DNA of 64,000 bases. Source: Romboutsia sp. CE17 (GTDB lineage Bacteria; Bacillota; Clostridia; Peptostreptococcales; Peptostreptococcaceae). The stretch lies in contig NZ_CP051144.1 in NCBI RefSeq assembly GCF_012317385.1, forward strand, positions 2,046,001 through 2,110,000. The letters are read 5' to 3'. Position numbers and translations under genes: made by a program. The notes below the pieces were generated by a model. It saw only the letters and a list, made by a program, of their open reading frames with translations, had not been told where the DNA came from and made no database searches. This document shows, in pieces, positions 27,124 to 35,881 of the stretch; position 1 is the first letter of the stretch, and every line of letters begins with the position of its first letter.

Positions 27124-27223
27124 GGCTATGTTAGCTAACTTCGTGATTAATTATATATAACATAGGCTATAATATAGATATAAACTATATTTCAACTAAT
27201 TTACAGGAAGGATACCTAATATT

Positions 27224-28270
27224 ATGTCAAAAATAGATATAAAAGCTATGATAAAAGATTTAAAAAAGAATGAACTTACAGAGTTAATTTCAGTAGCACA
27301 AGAAGTATTAAGTACTTTATTTAATTCTTCTGAAATTAGAGATAATGTTAAAGAAAGTAGATTTTCCAAGGGATACGAATGTCCAAAATGTCAATGTAAA
27401 GATGTAAATAAAAATGGGAAATCTAACGGAAGACAAAGATATATTTGTAAACGTTGTCGCACAAGTTTTGATGAGTTTACTATGTCTCCATTCTCTAATA
27501 CAAAATTAGGCTTAGATAAATGGTTAAAATACTGTGAATTAATGATATTAGGACTTTCTATAAGAAAATGTGCTGAAGAAGTCGGAGTAGGTGTTAAAAC
27601 GTCTTTTTACATGCGTCATAGGATACTTGATGTAATCAATCTATCATTAAAAAATGATAAGGTTGAAGGTATAGTTGAAGTAGATGAATGCTTTATTAAA
27701 GAGTCTTTTAAAGGCAATCATTCTAAAAGTACTACATTTGTAATGCCTAGAAACCCTAGAAAAAGAGGTAAAGGTAAAAATGATAAGAAGAAAAGAGGAA
27801 TATCAAAAGAGCAGATTTGTATAGAGACAGCAATTGATAGAAAAGGAAATATCCTTATGAGTGCTGTTTGTAACGGTAGAATTACAACAAATCAAATAGT
27901 TAACTTCTTTGACAATAAAATATGTGAAGAGACTACTTTTTGCGTAGATTCACATAAATCATATATAGGAATAAAGGACAAGTTGAACATAGAATTAAAG
28001 CAAGTTCCTAGAGGAAAATCAATGATAGATAGTGTTTATCATTTACAGCATATAAATGCTCTTCACAGTAGTTTTAAGAGATGGTTAATGCCTTTTAATG
28101 GTGTATCCACAAAATATATCAACAATTATTTGGCTTGGTTTAAATTTCTCCAACTAAGTAAGAAGAATAAAAAGGGTGACCGAATTAAAGATATGCTAGT
28201 GAATGTAGCTACTAAGGATACATATGTAACTAGAGAAACTATTAGAAATAGATTCATTGAGTTAACCTAA
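27224..28270 (+). CDS. IS1595 family transposase
   Basis: 348 residues. An N-terminal zinc ribbon has C53/C56 and C75/C78 (CPKC, CKRC), followed by a helix-turn-helix region (LSIRKCAEEVGVGVKTSFYMRHRIL). The catalytic core shows D154 (VEVDECFIK), D242 (FCVDSHKSY) and N278...K285 (HINALHSSFKRWL), the D-D-N-K pattern of most IS1595 subgroups. Between the first two catalytic residues is a very basic insertion (RNPRKRGKGKNDKKKRG). The ORF has no interruption, so it should be active. RBS AGGAAGG, ATG. Confidence 0.95.
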   Translation: MSKIDIKAMIKDLKKNELTELISVAQEVLSTLFNSSEIRDNVKESRFSKGYECPKCQCKDVNKNGKSNGRQRYICKRCRTSFDEFTMSPFSNTKLGLDKWLKYCELMILGLSIRKCAEEVGVGVKTSFYMRHRILDVINLSLKNDKVEGIVEVDECFIKESFKGNHSKSTTFVMPRNPRKRGKGKNDKKKRGISKEQICIETAIDRKGNILMSAVCNGRITTNQIVNFFDNKICEETTFCVDSHKSYIGIKDKLNIELKQVPRGKSMIDSVYHLQHINALHSSFKRWLMPFNGVSTKYINNYLAWFKFLQLSKKNKKGDRIKDMLVNVATKDTYVTRETIRNRFIELT

Positions 28271-28400
28271 AATAAGGAACTTTACTTCAAATTAATGAAA
28301 CCATTTTGTAATTGGAAAATAATTGAATATTTTGTATAATATAATCAAGTTCGCAATTGTTATAAAGTGTGAATTAGAAAATAAAAATAGGAGATATTTT

Positions 28401-28868
28401 ATGAGAAAGTATATTTTAATATCATGTATTTGTGCGTGTATATTATCATTAATAGTAGGTTTGGAAAATATTGATTCTAATAAATCAGATGTAGATGAAT
28501 CAACCAAAGTAGAAGCACAGAATGAGAATGTAATTGATTTTTATGAAAATCCAGTTTTAGTTGATAATGAAGATTTAAAAATAAGTGCTGTAAATCTTCA
28601 TTATAAGGACAATGCTGGTATGATTGAACTAATCATAGAAAATAAATCTGATGAATTGATTTCTGTAAATTTAGATAAACTATTTTTTAGCGATAAAGAA
28701 AGAGATGCACACCTTTCATGCAATATAAATTCAAACTCTAGTGCTAATGAATACATATATATAGAAAGTATTACTTCAATAAATGATTTTCATGACAAAA
28801 TAGAAGGAACTTTAAATGTTTTAATGAATAAAAATAATAACCAGTATGAGTTTATGTTTAAAGGATAA
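28401..28868 (+). CDS. Exported protein of unknown function, IS passenger gene
   Basis: 155 residues from the ATG at 28401, chosen because TAGGAGATATTTT precedes it; the reading frame is open from 28323 but without RBS. The N-terminus MRKYILISCICACILSLIVG is a signal peptide or membrane anchor; no clear lipobox. The mature part is acidic and Asn-rich. A stretch reading ISAVNLHYKDNAGMIELIIENKSDELISVNLDKLF (35 residues, about 65-100; shown in part: GMIELIIENKSDE) resembles the Ig-like fold of exported Firmicute proteins that stabilise small domains. It lies inside the IS1595 element downstream of the transposase, with its own terminator. Function not recognised. Confidence 0.75.
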   Translation: MRKYILISCICACILSLIVGLENIDSNKSDVDESTKVEAQNENVIDFYENPVLVDNEDLKISAVNLHYKDNAGMIELIIENKSDELISVNLDKLFFSDKERDAHLSCNINSNSSANEYIYIESITSINDFHDKIEGTLNVLMNKNNNQYEFMFKG

Positions 28869-28916
28869 TTTACAATTTTAATCTATTACGAATAATTTAT
28901 AGTAAGTTATAGAAGC

Positions 28917-28970
28917 AACCACATCTTAGAATTCAATGTATTGAAAAGTCTAAGGTGTGGTTCTTTTTAT
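28917..28970 (+). terminator. Intrinsic terminator inside the insertion sequence
   Basis: ACCACATCTTAGA and TCTAAGGTGTGGT pair with one G-T wobble around an 18-base loop; a T-rich run follows. It ends the passenger gene before the right IS end. Confidence 0.8.
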
Positions 28971-29003
28971 GCAATATTTATCACGAAGAGGGCTAACATA
29001 GCC

Positions 29004-29011
29004 TTTTTAAT
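29004..29011. repeat. Target site duplication, right copy
   Basis: TTTTTAAT directly after the right inverted repeat, the same as 27116-27123. Confidence 0.9.
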
Positions 29012-29039
29012 TAGTTTGTTAATTTCTTTTTCTTTTAAA

Positions 29040-29070
29040 TTTAAAAGCCCCCTATAAAGGGAGCTTTTTG
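29040..29070. terminator. Hairpin between the IS and the ACT gene
   Basis: AAAAGCcCCCT-ATAA-AGGGAGCTTTTT, with T runs at both sides; it may terminate the minus-strand ACT gene or stop plus-strand transcripts leaving the IS. Confidence 0.6.
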
Positions 29071-29128
29071 TTAATTTTTGAAAGAGTTAATAGAATCTGA
29101 TATTTTATCTATACACTTTAATCCCCAA

Positions 29129-29398
29129 TTAAAGCGTGTGCATTGAATTAAAAATTTCTTCTCTTTGAATCTTAACGTCAAGGCCTAAATCATGGCCTTT
29201 TAATACTAATCCATTTTTAATTACTTCAAAAGACTGATTACACTTGGATAAATCTACCATCAAAACCATTGTGAAAAAATCTTCCATTATAGTTTGGCTA
29301 ATATCGATTATGTTTATATTATAATTTAATAATTCTGAACTAATTCCAGCTACAATACCAACCTTATCCTTACCTATTACTGTTAAAATCGCTCTCAT
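29129..29398 (-). CDS. ACT domain protein (UPF0237 type)
   Basis: 89 residues consisting of one ACT domain: RAILTVIGKDKVGIVAGISSELL at the start, DISQTIMEDFFTMVLMVDL in the second strand-helix unit. Proteins of this kind (GcvR-like, UPF0237) are presumed amino-acid sensors and often stand next to a UPF0210/PFL-family gene, which is missing here. RBS AGGGGGAAAAG, ATG. About 185 bp of A+T-rich DNA with the spoIVA terminator separates it from spoIVA. Confidence 0.88.
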   Translation of the reverse strand: MRAILTVIGKDKVGIVAGISSELLNYNINIIDISQTIMEDFFTMVLMVDLSKCNQSFEVIKNGLVLKGHDLGLDVKIQREEIFNSMHTL

Positions 29399-29516
29399 CT
29401 TTTCCCCCTAAAGTTTGAATTTGATAGAATTCTACCTAATAGAACACATTCATTTACAAATAAACGTTTACACATACATTATACCTTAATTATATATTAA
29501 GTTATAACTTTTTATA

Positions 29517-29556
29517 TAAAAAAATAGCTCTTAATAAATTAAGAACTATTTTTATC
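29517..29556 (-). terminator. Intrinsic terminator of spoIVA
   Basis: AAAAATAGTTCTTAA-TTTA-TTAAGAGCTATTTTTTT on the minus strand, about 27 bp after the spoIVA stop. Confidence 0.85.
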
Positions 29557-29582
29557 TATACTTATTAAATTTATATATTCAT

Positions 29583-31055
29583 CTATAATAATATAGTTAT
29601 TATATTCATGCTACCTTCATTGATTATTTTTTGAAGAGTTTTTTGAATCTTAACTCTTATTTCCTCCGGCATTGTATATAACTTACTTTGTAATTGTTCT
29701 TTAACTAAATCGTTTAATGATTTACCAAACATATTTAATTCCCAAATCTCACTTGGGTTTTGCTCAAATCCATCTAATAAGTACTTAACCATTTCTTCAC
29801 CTTGATTTTGATTTCCTACTATAGGTGAAACCTCTGTTGATACATCTGCCTTTATTATGTGTAGAGATGGTGCATTCGCTCTTAGCTTAACACCATATTG
29901 TTTTCCTTGTTTTATTATTTCAGGCTCTTCTAGACTTAATTCATCTAATGATGGTGCAACAACACCATATCCCTTAGTTTTAGCATCAATCAATGCACTT
30001 TCAATCTTATCATATTCTGTTTTGACCTTAGATAATCTAGTTATTAAGTTTAATAATTGATAATCTCCCTCAATTTTAAATCCACTTTTTTCTTCTAAAA
30101 CATTATAGAATAATTCTTGTCTTGTGCTTAAATCTATTGTTATAACACCTTCGCCCAATTCTACATTATCAACCTCAGTATCTTCTAAAAATTCCAGTTC
30201 AGAAAAACCTTCTACTATTTTATTAACATCTCTTATCTTACCTATTTCTTCTATACTTTCTTTTAATGCATGTATTATATTATTTTTAATCCAGTGATTC
30301 ATTTCTAATCCTTCAACCCATTGTGGCAAATTAATTCTTATTTCTTGTAGTGGGAAGTCATAAAGAACTGTTTCCATAACTTCTTCAATATCTTCTTCAT
30401 CCATTGCTACAACATTTACAGGAACTATTGGTACTTCATATTTCTCCTCTAATTCTCTTCTTAGCATTTCTGTTGATTCACTAGTTGGATCGATTGTATT
30501 TAAAACAACTACAAAAGGTTTATTAAGTGATTTCAATTCATTTATTACTCTTTCTTCTGGAGCTACATAACTACTTCTATCTATTCCTGTTACAGAACCA
30601 TCTGTTATAACTACTATACCTATAGTTGAATGGTCTCTTATAACTTTTTTAGTTCCTATTTCTGCTGCTTTTTCAAAAGTCATTGCTTCTTGTGACCATG
30701 GTGTAGATACTAATCTTTGTTTTCCATCTTCTTCATGGCCTAATGCTCCATCAACTATGTATCCTACACAATCAACCATTCTTACTTTTAATGATACATT
30801 ATCTCTTAATTTTATTTCAACTCCATCTGCTGGAACAAACTTTGGTTCTACCGTCATTATAGTTTTACCTGAGCCACTTTGTGGTATCTCATCTTGAGTT
30901 CTTTCTCTTTTGAACTCATTTTCTATATTAGGTAACACAAGTTTTTCCATAAAATTTCTTATAAATGTAGATTTTCCTGTTCTTACAGGCCCTACCACAC
31001 CTATGTAGATATCACCTTGAGTTCTCTTAGCTATGTCTTCATATATGTTATTCAT
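29583..31055 (-). CDS. spoIVA: Stage IV sporulation protein A, spore coat ATPase
   Basis: 490 residues from the ATG at 31055; an upstream ATG overlaps the RBS (AGGAGGGG). The N-terminal ATPase domain has the Walker A motif GPVRTGKST, then SGSGKTIMTVEPKFVP and MVDCVGYIVDGALGHEEDGK. Middle and C-terminal domains complete the family length. SpoIVA polymerises with ATP on the forespore outer membrane and forms the base of the coat. It is made in the mother cell under sigma-E; a matching promoter is seen upstream. A terminator separates it from the ACT gene. Confidence 0.97.
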   Translation of the reverse strand: MNNIYEDIAKRTQGDIYIGVVGPVRTGKSTFIRNFMEKLVLPNIENEFKRERTQDEIPQSGSGKTIMTVEPKFVPADGVEIKLRDNVSLKVRMVDCVGYIVDGALGHEEDGKQRLVSTPWSQEAMTFEKAAEIGTKKVIRDHSTIGIVVITDGSVTGIDRSSYVAPEERVINELKSLNKPFVVVLNTIDPTSESTEMLRRELEEKYEVPIVPVNVVAMDEEDIEEVMETVLYDFPLQEIRINLPQWVEGLEMNHWIKNNIIHALKESIEEIGKIRDVNKIVEGFSELEFLEDTEVDNVELGEGVITIDLSTRQELFYNVLEEKSGFKIEGDYQLLNLITRLSKVKTEYDKIESALIDAKTKGYGVVAPSLDELSLEEPEIIKQGKQYGVKLRANAPSLHIIKADVSTEVSPIVGNQNQGEEMVKYLLDGFEQNPSEIWELNMFGKSLNDLVKEQLQSKLYTMPEEIRVKIQKTLQKIINEGSMNIITILL

Positions 31056-31088
31056 CAAATTCCCCTCCTGCATATAATTTCTTAATTA

Positions 31089-31117
31089 ATTATATTTTGC
31101 AAGAAATGTTAATATAC
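31089..31117 (-). promoter_or_regulatory. Candidate sigma-E promoter of spoIVA
   Basis: On the minus strand GTATATT (31111-31117) and AATATAAT (31089-31096) are 14 bp apart and resemble the sigma-E pattern (-35 about KMATATT, -10 about CATACANT, spacing 13-15), matching 6 of 7 and 6 of 8 positions. It would start transcription about 28 bp before the spoIVA ATG. Confidence 0.5.
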
Positions 31118-31149
31118 CTAAATAAATAAATTTAGATTCATTCATATAA

Positions 31150-31207
31150 TAATTGTCCTAAAAAAATAGGACAATTACAAAAAAAGCTAGGATTAAAATC
31201 CTAGCTT
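31150..31207 (-). terminator. Tandem hairpins at the end of gpsA
   Basis: AGCTAGGATT-TT-AATCCTAGCT followed by seven T overlaps the gpsA stop codon (31183-31207). A second palindrome, TTGTCCTA/TAGGACAA around a T-rich loop, follows at 31150-31176 and may back up termination or stop spoIVA-directed noise. Confidence 0.85.
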
Positions 31208-32215
31208 ATCGTAAACTATTTCTTCCATTTCATGTTTTTTACTTCTCATCATTAAGTTAGCTACAACTTCATTTGCATTTTTATTTTCATATAAAACAGA
31301 ATATATTGCATTAGTAATAGGCATATCGATATTCATTTTTTTAGCAACTTCATGAGCAACTTCAGTAGCTGTTATTCCTTCAACTACCATTTTAACTTCT
31401 TCTAAAGTTTCTTCTAAACTCTTACCTTGACCTATTAATATACCTGCTCTTCTATTTCTACTATGCATACTTGTGCAAGTAACTATTAAGTCTCCTATAC
31501 CTGAAAGACCTGAGAAAGTACTTTTATCTGCACCTAGAGCTATACCAAGTCTTGCGATTTCTCTTATTCCTCTAGTCATAAGTGCAGCTTTAGTATTATC
31601 TCCATAACCTAATCCATCACATATACCTGCTCCAAAAGCAATTATATTTTTCAAAGCTCCACCTAACTCTACTCCAACTACATCTGGATTAGTATATACT
31701 CTAAGCTTTGGACTCATAAATATATCTTGTACTTCTTGAGCTATTTCTAAGTTTTCTGATGCAACTACTAATGTTGTCGGTATATCTTTAGCAACCTCCT
31801 CTGCATGAGATGGTCCTGATAGTGCTACATATGGATTTTCTGGTAACTCATCTTTGCAGACCTCAGATAGTCTAAGACCTGTTCCTTTTTCTAATCCTTT
31901 TGCTACATCAACTAATACTTGTTCTTTGCTTACAAATGGTTTTATTTGCTTACAAACACTTCTTATAGCTTGTGATGGTACAGCGAGTACTATTAGTTTA
32001 CTATCTACTACTGCATCTTCTATATTTGTAGTTAAAGTTATATTATTTGGAAATAATACACCCGGTAAATAATTTATATTTTCTTTTGTCGTATTTATTT
32101 TATCAGCTTGTTCTTGGTTTAAAGTCCACATTGTTATGCTATAGCCTTTTTTAGCAAGACTTAGTGCCAATGCACTTCCCCAACTTCCAGCTCCTAATAC
32201 ACATATTTTTTTCAT
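31193..32215 (-). CDS. gpsA: Glycerol-3-phosphate dehydrogenase [NAD(P)+]
   Basis: 340 residues. The Rossmann motif GAGSWGSALA is at 8-17, and the C-terminal domain contains GLSGIGDLIVTCTS and RNRRAG. It reduces dihydroxyacetone phosphate to sn-glycerol-3-phosphate for phospholipid synthesis. It follows plsY by about 20 bp, the next enzyme in the same pathway, and both belong to a DUF512-der-plsY-gpsA operon. RBS GGTGGTG, ATG. The terminator overlaps its stop codon. Confidence 0.97.
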   Translation of the reverse strand: MKKICVLGAGSWGSALALSLAKKGYSITMWTLNQEQADKINTTKENINYLPGVLFPNNITLTTNIEDAVVDSKLIVLAVPSQAIRSVCKQIKPFVSKEQVLVDVAKGLEKGTGLRLSEVCKDELPENPYVALSGPSHAEEVAKDIPTTLVVASENLEIAQEVQDIFMSPKLRVYTNPDVVGVELGGALKNIIAFGAGICDGLGYGDNTKAALMTRGIREIARLGIALGADKSTFSGLSGIGDLIVTCTSMHSRNRRAGILIGQGKSLEETLEEVKMVVEGITATEVAHEVAKKMNIDMPITNAIYSVLYENKNANEVVANLMMRSKKHEMEEIVYDKLGF

Positions 32216-32236
32216 AACACACCACCTAGGATATAC

Positions 32237-32842
32237 TTATTTTTTTTCACCTATTTTTCTTTCAGTACCTTTAATTAGTCTTTTTATGTTTTCTCTATGA
32301 GTATATATAGCAGATACTGTTAAAAATAAAGTAACAAATATTCCTTTTTTATTATTATTTACTATCATAAACAAAGGAGATGATGCTATACCTACTATTG
32401 ATCCTAATGATACATACTTTGTTCCTATTACTATGATTAAGAATATTCCAAAACAAGTTAATGCTATAACCGGATTCATTGCTATCATAGCACCTAGTGA
32501 TGTAGCTACACCTTTTCCACCCTTAAATCTTAAGAATGCTGGCCAGTTATGGCCTGCTACAACTGCTACAACCGCTACATATGCTGCTATAGTTTCATCT
32601 ATACCTGTAAGTTTAGCGATTCCTCTAGCTATTAATACTGCTACTAATCCTTTTAATAGATCTCCTGCAAAAGTCATAGCTCCTGCTTTTTTTCCAAGTG
32701 TTCTTAGTACATTTGTAGATCCTGGATTTCCAGAACCTTGTGTTCTTATATCAACATTAAACATTTTTCTAGCAATTATAGTCGATGTTGATATATTACC
32801 TAAAAGATAAGCAATTATAATTATAATAATATAGCTAATCAT
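32237..32842 (-). CDS. plsY: Acyl-phosphate:glycerol-3-phosphate acyltransferase
   Basis: 201 residues, a five- to seven-helix membrane enzyme. The three cytosolic motifs are visible: SGNPGSTNVLR (about 37-47), GHNWPAFLRFKGGKGVAT (about 97-114) and a C-terminal THRENIKRLIKGTE. It acylates the glycerol-3-phosphate made by GpsA. RBS TAGGGGG, ATG. Confidence 0.96.
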   Translation of the reverse strand: MISYIIIIIIAYLLGNISTSTIIARKMFNVDIRTQGSGNPGSTNVLRTLGKKAGAMTFAGDLLKGLVAVLIARGIAKLTGIDETIAAYVAVVAVVAGHNWPAFLRFKGGKGVATSLGAMIAMNPVIALTCFGIFLIIVIGTKYVSLGSIVGIASSPLFMIVNNNKKGIFVTLFLTVSAIYTHRENIKRLIKGTERKIGEKK

Positions 32843-32863
32843 ATTGACCCCCTAGCAAAATTA

Positions 32864-34186
32864 TTATCCTCTGTTCTTTTCTCTGTATTCGAATCTAACA
32901 GAAGTTCCTTCAAATCCAAAGTTTTCTCTTATCTTATTTTCAAGATATCTTTGGTATGAGAAGTGAGTAAGTTGCTTGTCATTTATAAATAATGTAATTT
33001 TAGGTGGTTTAACATCAGTCTGAGAAGCATAGTAAATCTTTAATCTCTTACCTTTATCTGATGGTGGCTGATTTAACATTACTGCTTCACCTATAACGTC
33101 ATTTAAAGCTGATGTTGATATTCTCTTAGCATGCTCACTTGCTACATATTCTACTGTTTCTAATATTTTGTTCATCCTTTGATTAGTCTTAGCAGAAACA
33201 AATAATACTGGAGCATACATCATGAATGGGAATTTTTCTTTTATTTCCTTAGTATAGTTTCCTAATGTTTTATTATCTTTTTCTATTAAGTCCCATTTAT
33301 TAACTACAAATATACAAGCTTTACCTTCATCATGAGCTATACCTGCAACCTTTGTATCTTGTTCTGTTATACCTTCTTGTGCGTCTATTACTATTAAAAC
33401 TACATCTGCTCTTTCAACAGCACTCATAGATCTTATTACACTATATTTTTCTACAGTTTCATATACCTTGCTTTTTCTTCTAATACCTGCTGTATCTATA
33501 AGTAAAAATTGTTGTCCATCCTTTTCAAAATATGTATCTACTGCATCTCTAGTAGTACCTGCAATTGGACTTACTATAACTCTATCTTCTCCTAATATTT
33601 TATTAAGTATTGAACTTTTACCTGCATTTGGTTTACCAGTTATAGCTACTCTTATTATATCTTCGCTATACTCAGTATTTAATCCTTTAGGGAAATTCTC
33701 AACAACTTCATCTAATAAATCACCAAGTCCCATTCCATTTGCACTTGATATTGCATGTAAATTTCCAAGTCCTAGTTCATAGAAGTCGTATACATTATCA
33801 AATTGCTTTTGACTGTCTATTTTATTAACAACTAGTATTACTGGTTTATTAGTCTTTCTAAGCATTGTTGCTACTTCTTTATCTGCAGCTGTTATTCCTG
33901 ACTTTCCATCTACAACAAAAAGTATAACGTGAGCCATATCCATTGCAAGCATAGCTTGGTTTCTCATTTGAGATAATATAACATCTCCATTATCAGGCTC
34001 TATACCTCCTGTATCTATTAATGTAAAGTAAGTTCCTAGCCACTCTACTTCTGTGAATATTCTATCTCTAGTCACTCCTGGAGTATCTTCAACTATAGAT
34101 ATTCTTTTTCCTGCTAATTTATTAAACAGTGTAGATTTCCCAACATTTGGTCTACCAACAACTGCAACTATCGGTCTATTATCCAT
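32864..34186 (-). CDS. der: Ribosome biogenesis GTPase Der (EngA)
   Basis: 440 residues with two tandem GTPase domains: G1 GRPNVGKST with DTPG and NKID, and G1 GKPNAGKSS with DTAG and NKWD, followed by the KH-like C-terminal domain. It acts in 50S subunit maturation. RBS GAAAGGATAGTAGA, ATG. It lies in one operon with the DUF512 gene upstream and plsY downstream. Confidence 0.97.
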   Translation of the reverse strand: MDNRPIVAVVGRPNVGKSTLFNKLAGKRISIVEDTPGVTRDRIFTEVEWLGTYFTLIDTGGIEPDNGDVILSQMRNQAMLAMDMAHVILFVVDGKSGITAADKEVATMLRKTNKPVILVVNKIDSQKQFDNVYDFYELGLGNLHAISSANGMGLGDLLDEVVENFPKGLNTEYSEDIIRVAITGKPNAGKSSILNKILGEDRVIVSPIAGTTRDAVDTYFEKDGQQFLLIDTAGIRRKSKVYETVEKYSVIRSMSAVERADVVLIVIDAQEGITEQDTKVAGIAHDEGKACIFVVNKWDLIEKDNKTLGNYTKEIKEKFPFMMYAPVLFVSAKTNQRMNKILETVEYVASEHAKRISTSALNDVIGEAVMLNQPPSDKGKRLKIYYASQTDVKPPKITLFINDKQLTHFSYQRYLENKIRENFGFEGTSVRFEYREKNRG

Positions 34187-34200
34187 TCTACTATCCTTTC

Positions 34201-35529
34201 TTATTTTAAAATTTTATCTACAAAGTCTTTCCCTGTGTTCTCACATGGAATTACTTCAATATCCATTCTTTTTTGTATTTCTTCTAAAGTTATGTTATCA
34301 AGGAATATTTCTTCGTCTGCTTTTAACATAGCTCTAGGTATATATAGTGTTTCTCCTAAGTCTATACCTTTTAACTGATCCATTATGTCAGTTGCTGTTA
34401 TAAGACCTGAAACTGTTATTGTATCTCCAAAGAAGTTATTTATTATTTTATAAACATTTATTTCTACATTTTCAAACTTCTTCATTATTAGGTCTGCCAT
34501 ATCTTTTATAAATTCATATGCAGAATGTCCTGTTGCTATAGATACTTTTTTAGTTCTAGTTATTTTTTCTTTAGGCACAGATTTTAAATAATCTTGAATT
34601 TCTCTTTCTAATTTACTTATCATACCTACGCCATTTTCAAATTGAATAAACCCTTCGTATTCATCATATTTTAATAACTCTCTATTTGCAATTATATAAA
34701 ATTCATCTGATAAAAAAGCAAACCTTGTTCCTAGTTTTTCCATATACATCTTTTGTAATTCATGTATTTGATCAATAGTATCCCCTGCAGTTTTTTCATT
34801 AAATATTTCTAAGTTTGGAAGATGATCCCTATGCTTAGTTATGCCTACCGGAACTATTGCTGCACTATTTACATATGGATATAAATTTGATAAATCCGAT
34901 ATAGTTCTTGTTAATTCTTCTTTATCATTATAACCTGGACATAAAACTATTTGACAGTTCATTTGTATTCCAGCTTCTGCAAGTCTTTGCATTATTCCAT
35001 ATAATTTTCCTGCAAATTTATTCTTTATCATAGTACGCCTTAACTCTGGGTTAGTAGTATGCACAGAAATATTTATAGGACTTATTCTATACTTAATTAT
35101 ATTATTTATATCTTCTTCACTCATATTAGTAAGAGTTACAAAGTTACCTTGTAAGAAAGAAAGTCTTGAATCATCATCTTTAAAATAAAGAGTTTCTCTC
35201 ATACCTTTTGGAAGTTGATCTATAAAACAAAATACGCATTTATTTCTACAGCTTTTTGCTTGGTCTATAATTGGGTTTGTAAATTCAATCCCTAGATCAT
35301 CATCATAATCTTTTTCTATTTCATATATATATCTTTGACCATTTATTTTCTGAATCTCTAACTCTATGTATTCATCACTCATTAAAAATTTATATTCTAT
35401 TATATCATGTATTTCTTGTTCATTTATACTTATAAGTAAATCACCAACTTCAATACCTATTTCATCAGCTATACTGCCTTTGTATATCTTACTTATAACA
35501 TTGTTACTTTTTTTTACATTTACTTCCAT
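34201..35529 (-). CDS. DUF512 family protein with PDZ and radical SAM-like regions
   Basis: 442 residues. An N-terminal PDZ-like stretch (VISKIYKGSIADEIGIEVGDLLISIN) is followed by a radical SAM-type iron-sulfur cluster motif, C-x3-C-x2-C in SCRNKCVFCFIDQLP (about 93-107), and the C-terminal DUF512 domain with TGHSAYEF. The family is widespread in anaerobes, almost always next to der, but its reaction is unknown. It starts the DUF512-der-plsY-gpsA operon behind a clear promoter. Confidence 0.9.
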   Translation of the reverse strand: MEVNVKKSNNVISKIYKGSIADEIGIEVGDLLISINEQEIHDIIEYKFLMSDEYIELEIQKINGQRYIYEIEKDYDDDLGIEFTNPIIDQAKSCRNKCVFCFIDQLPKGMRETLYFKDDDSRLSFLQGNFVTLTNMSEEDINNIIKYRISPINISVHTTNPELRRTMIKNKFAGKLYGIMQRLAEAGIQMNCQIVLCPGYNDKEELTRTISDLSNLYPYVNSAAIVPVGITKHRDHLPNLEIFNEKTAGDTIDQIHELQKMYMEKLGTRFAFLSDEFYIIANRELLKYDEYEGFIQFENGVGMISKLEREIQDYLKSVPKEKITRTKKVSIATGHSAYEFIKDMADLIMKKFENVEINVYKIINNFFGDTITVSGLITATDIMDQLKGIDLGETLYIPRAMLKADEEIFLDNITLEEIQKRMDIEVIPCENTGKDFVDKILK

Positions 35530-35567
35530 TTAGTAATCACCACTTTTCTTCATAAATACATCATTTT

Positions 35568-35597
35568 ATAATACCATATGTTAATTTAAATAGTCAA
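35568..35597 (-). promoter_or_regulatory. Promoter of the DUF512-der-plsY-gpsA operon
   Basis: TTGACT (35592-35597) and TATTAT (35568-35573) on the minus strand with an 18-bp spacer, about 40 bp before the DUF512 start. Confidence 0.7.
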
Positions 35598-35649
35598 TAA
35601 AATACAAATTTCGTCACATAGACTATGTATATTTATTACTATTCATCCA

Positions 35650-35674
35650 AAAAAGGTACCGAAAGGTACCTTTA
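35650..35674 (-). terminator. Intrinsic terminator of the YIEGIA operon
   Basis: AAAGGTACC-TTTC-GGTACCTTT followed by T residues on the minus strand; perfect stem, right behind the small YIEGIA partner gene. Confidence 0.88.
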
Positions 35675-35678
35675 AAAA

Positions 35679-35879
35679 TTAATGCTTAACTATTATTAAT
35701 GTTCCTTCTGATATTTGATGAACCATTCCAGATACACATTTTGACATTAGTAAAGCTTTATTTTGCAAGTCATCATTGTCATTTGCATAAAATATAGGGC
35801 ATCCTCCTACTGGATTCATATTTTTATCAGTTGTTATCACTGCTAAAGTAAATTCATTTAAGCCTACATTATTTCCCAC
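35679..35879 (-). CDS. Small YIEGIA-associated protein (capping complex subunit)
   Basis: 66 residues from a GTG start two bases after the stop of the preceding YIEGIA gene. Sequence features: FTLAVITTDKNMNPVGGCPIFYA and a C-terminal EGTLIIVKH. I match it from memory to the small 'capping complex subunit for YIEGIA' found next to YIEGIA genes in clostridia; function is not established. Overlapping translation and the shared terminator support a stoichiometric partner of the membrane proteins encoded just before it. Confidence 0.75.
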   Translation of the reverse strand: MGNNVGLNEFTLAVITTDKNMNPVGGCPIFYANDNDDLQNKALLMSKCVSGMVHQISEGTLIIVKH

Positions 35880-35881
35880 TT

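Larger units (their letters stand above)
27124..29003 (+). mobile_element. Complete IS1595-family insertion sequence with a passenger gene
   Basis: The 1880-bp element is bounded by 24-bp terminal inverted repeats (27124-27147 and 28980-29003), which share 21 of 24 bases: GGCTATGTTAGC, three differing bases, CTTCGTGAT. Both ends are flanked by TTTTTAAT. It encodes an IS1595-type transposase and a second, unrelated small exported protein followed by a hairpin terminator. Intact ends, an intact transposase and a perfect target duplication point to recent movement. It lies about 110 bp upstream of the adaptor-ylmE-sepF operon. Confidence 0.93.

Noticed and set aside
28292-28507. Minus-strand reading frame inside the insertion sequence
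   Set aside because: It overlaps the passenger gene, has no RBS and no protein-like pattern.
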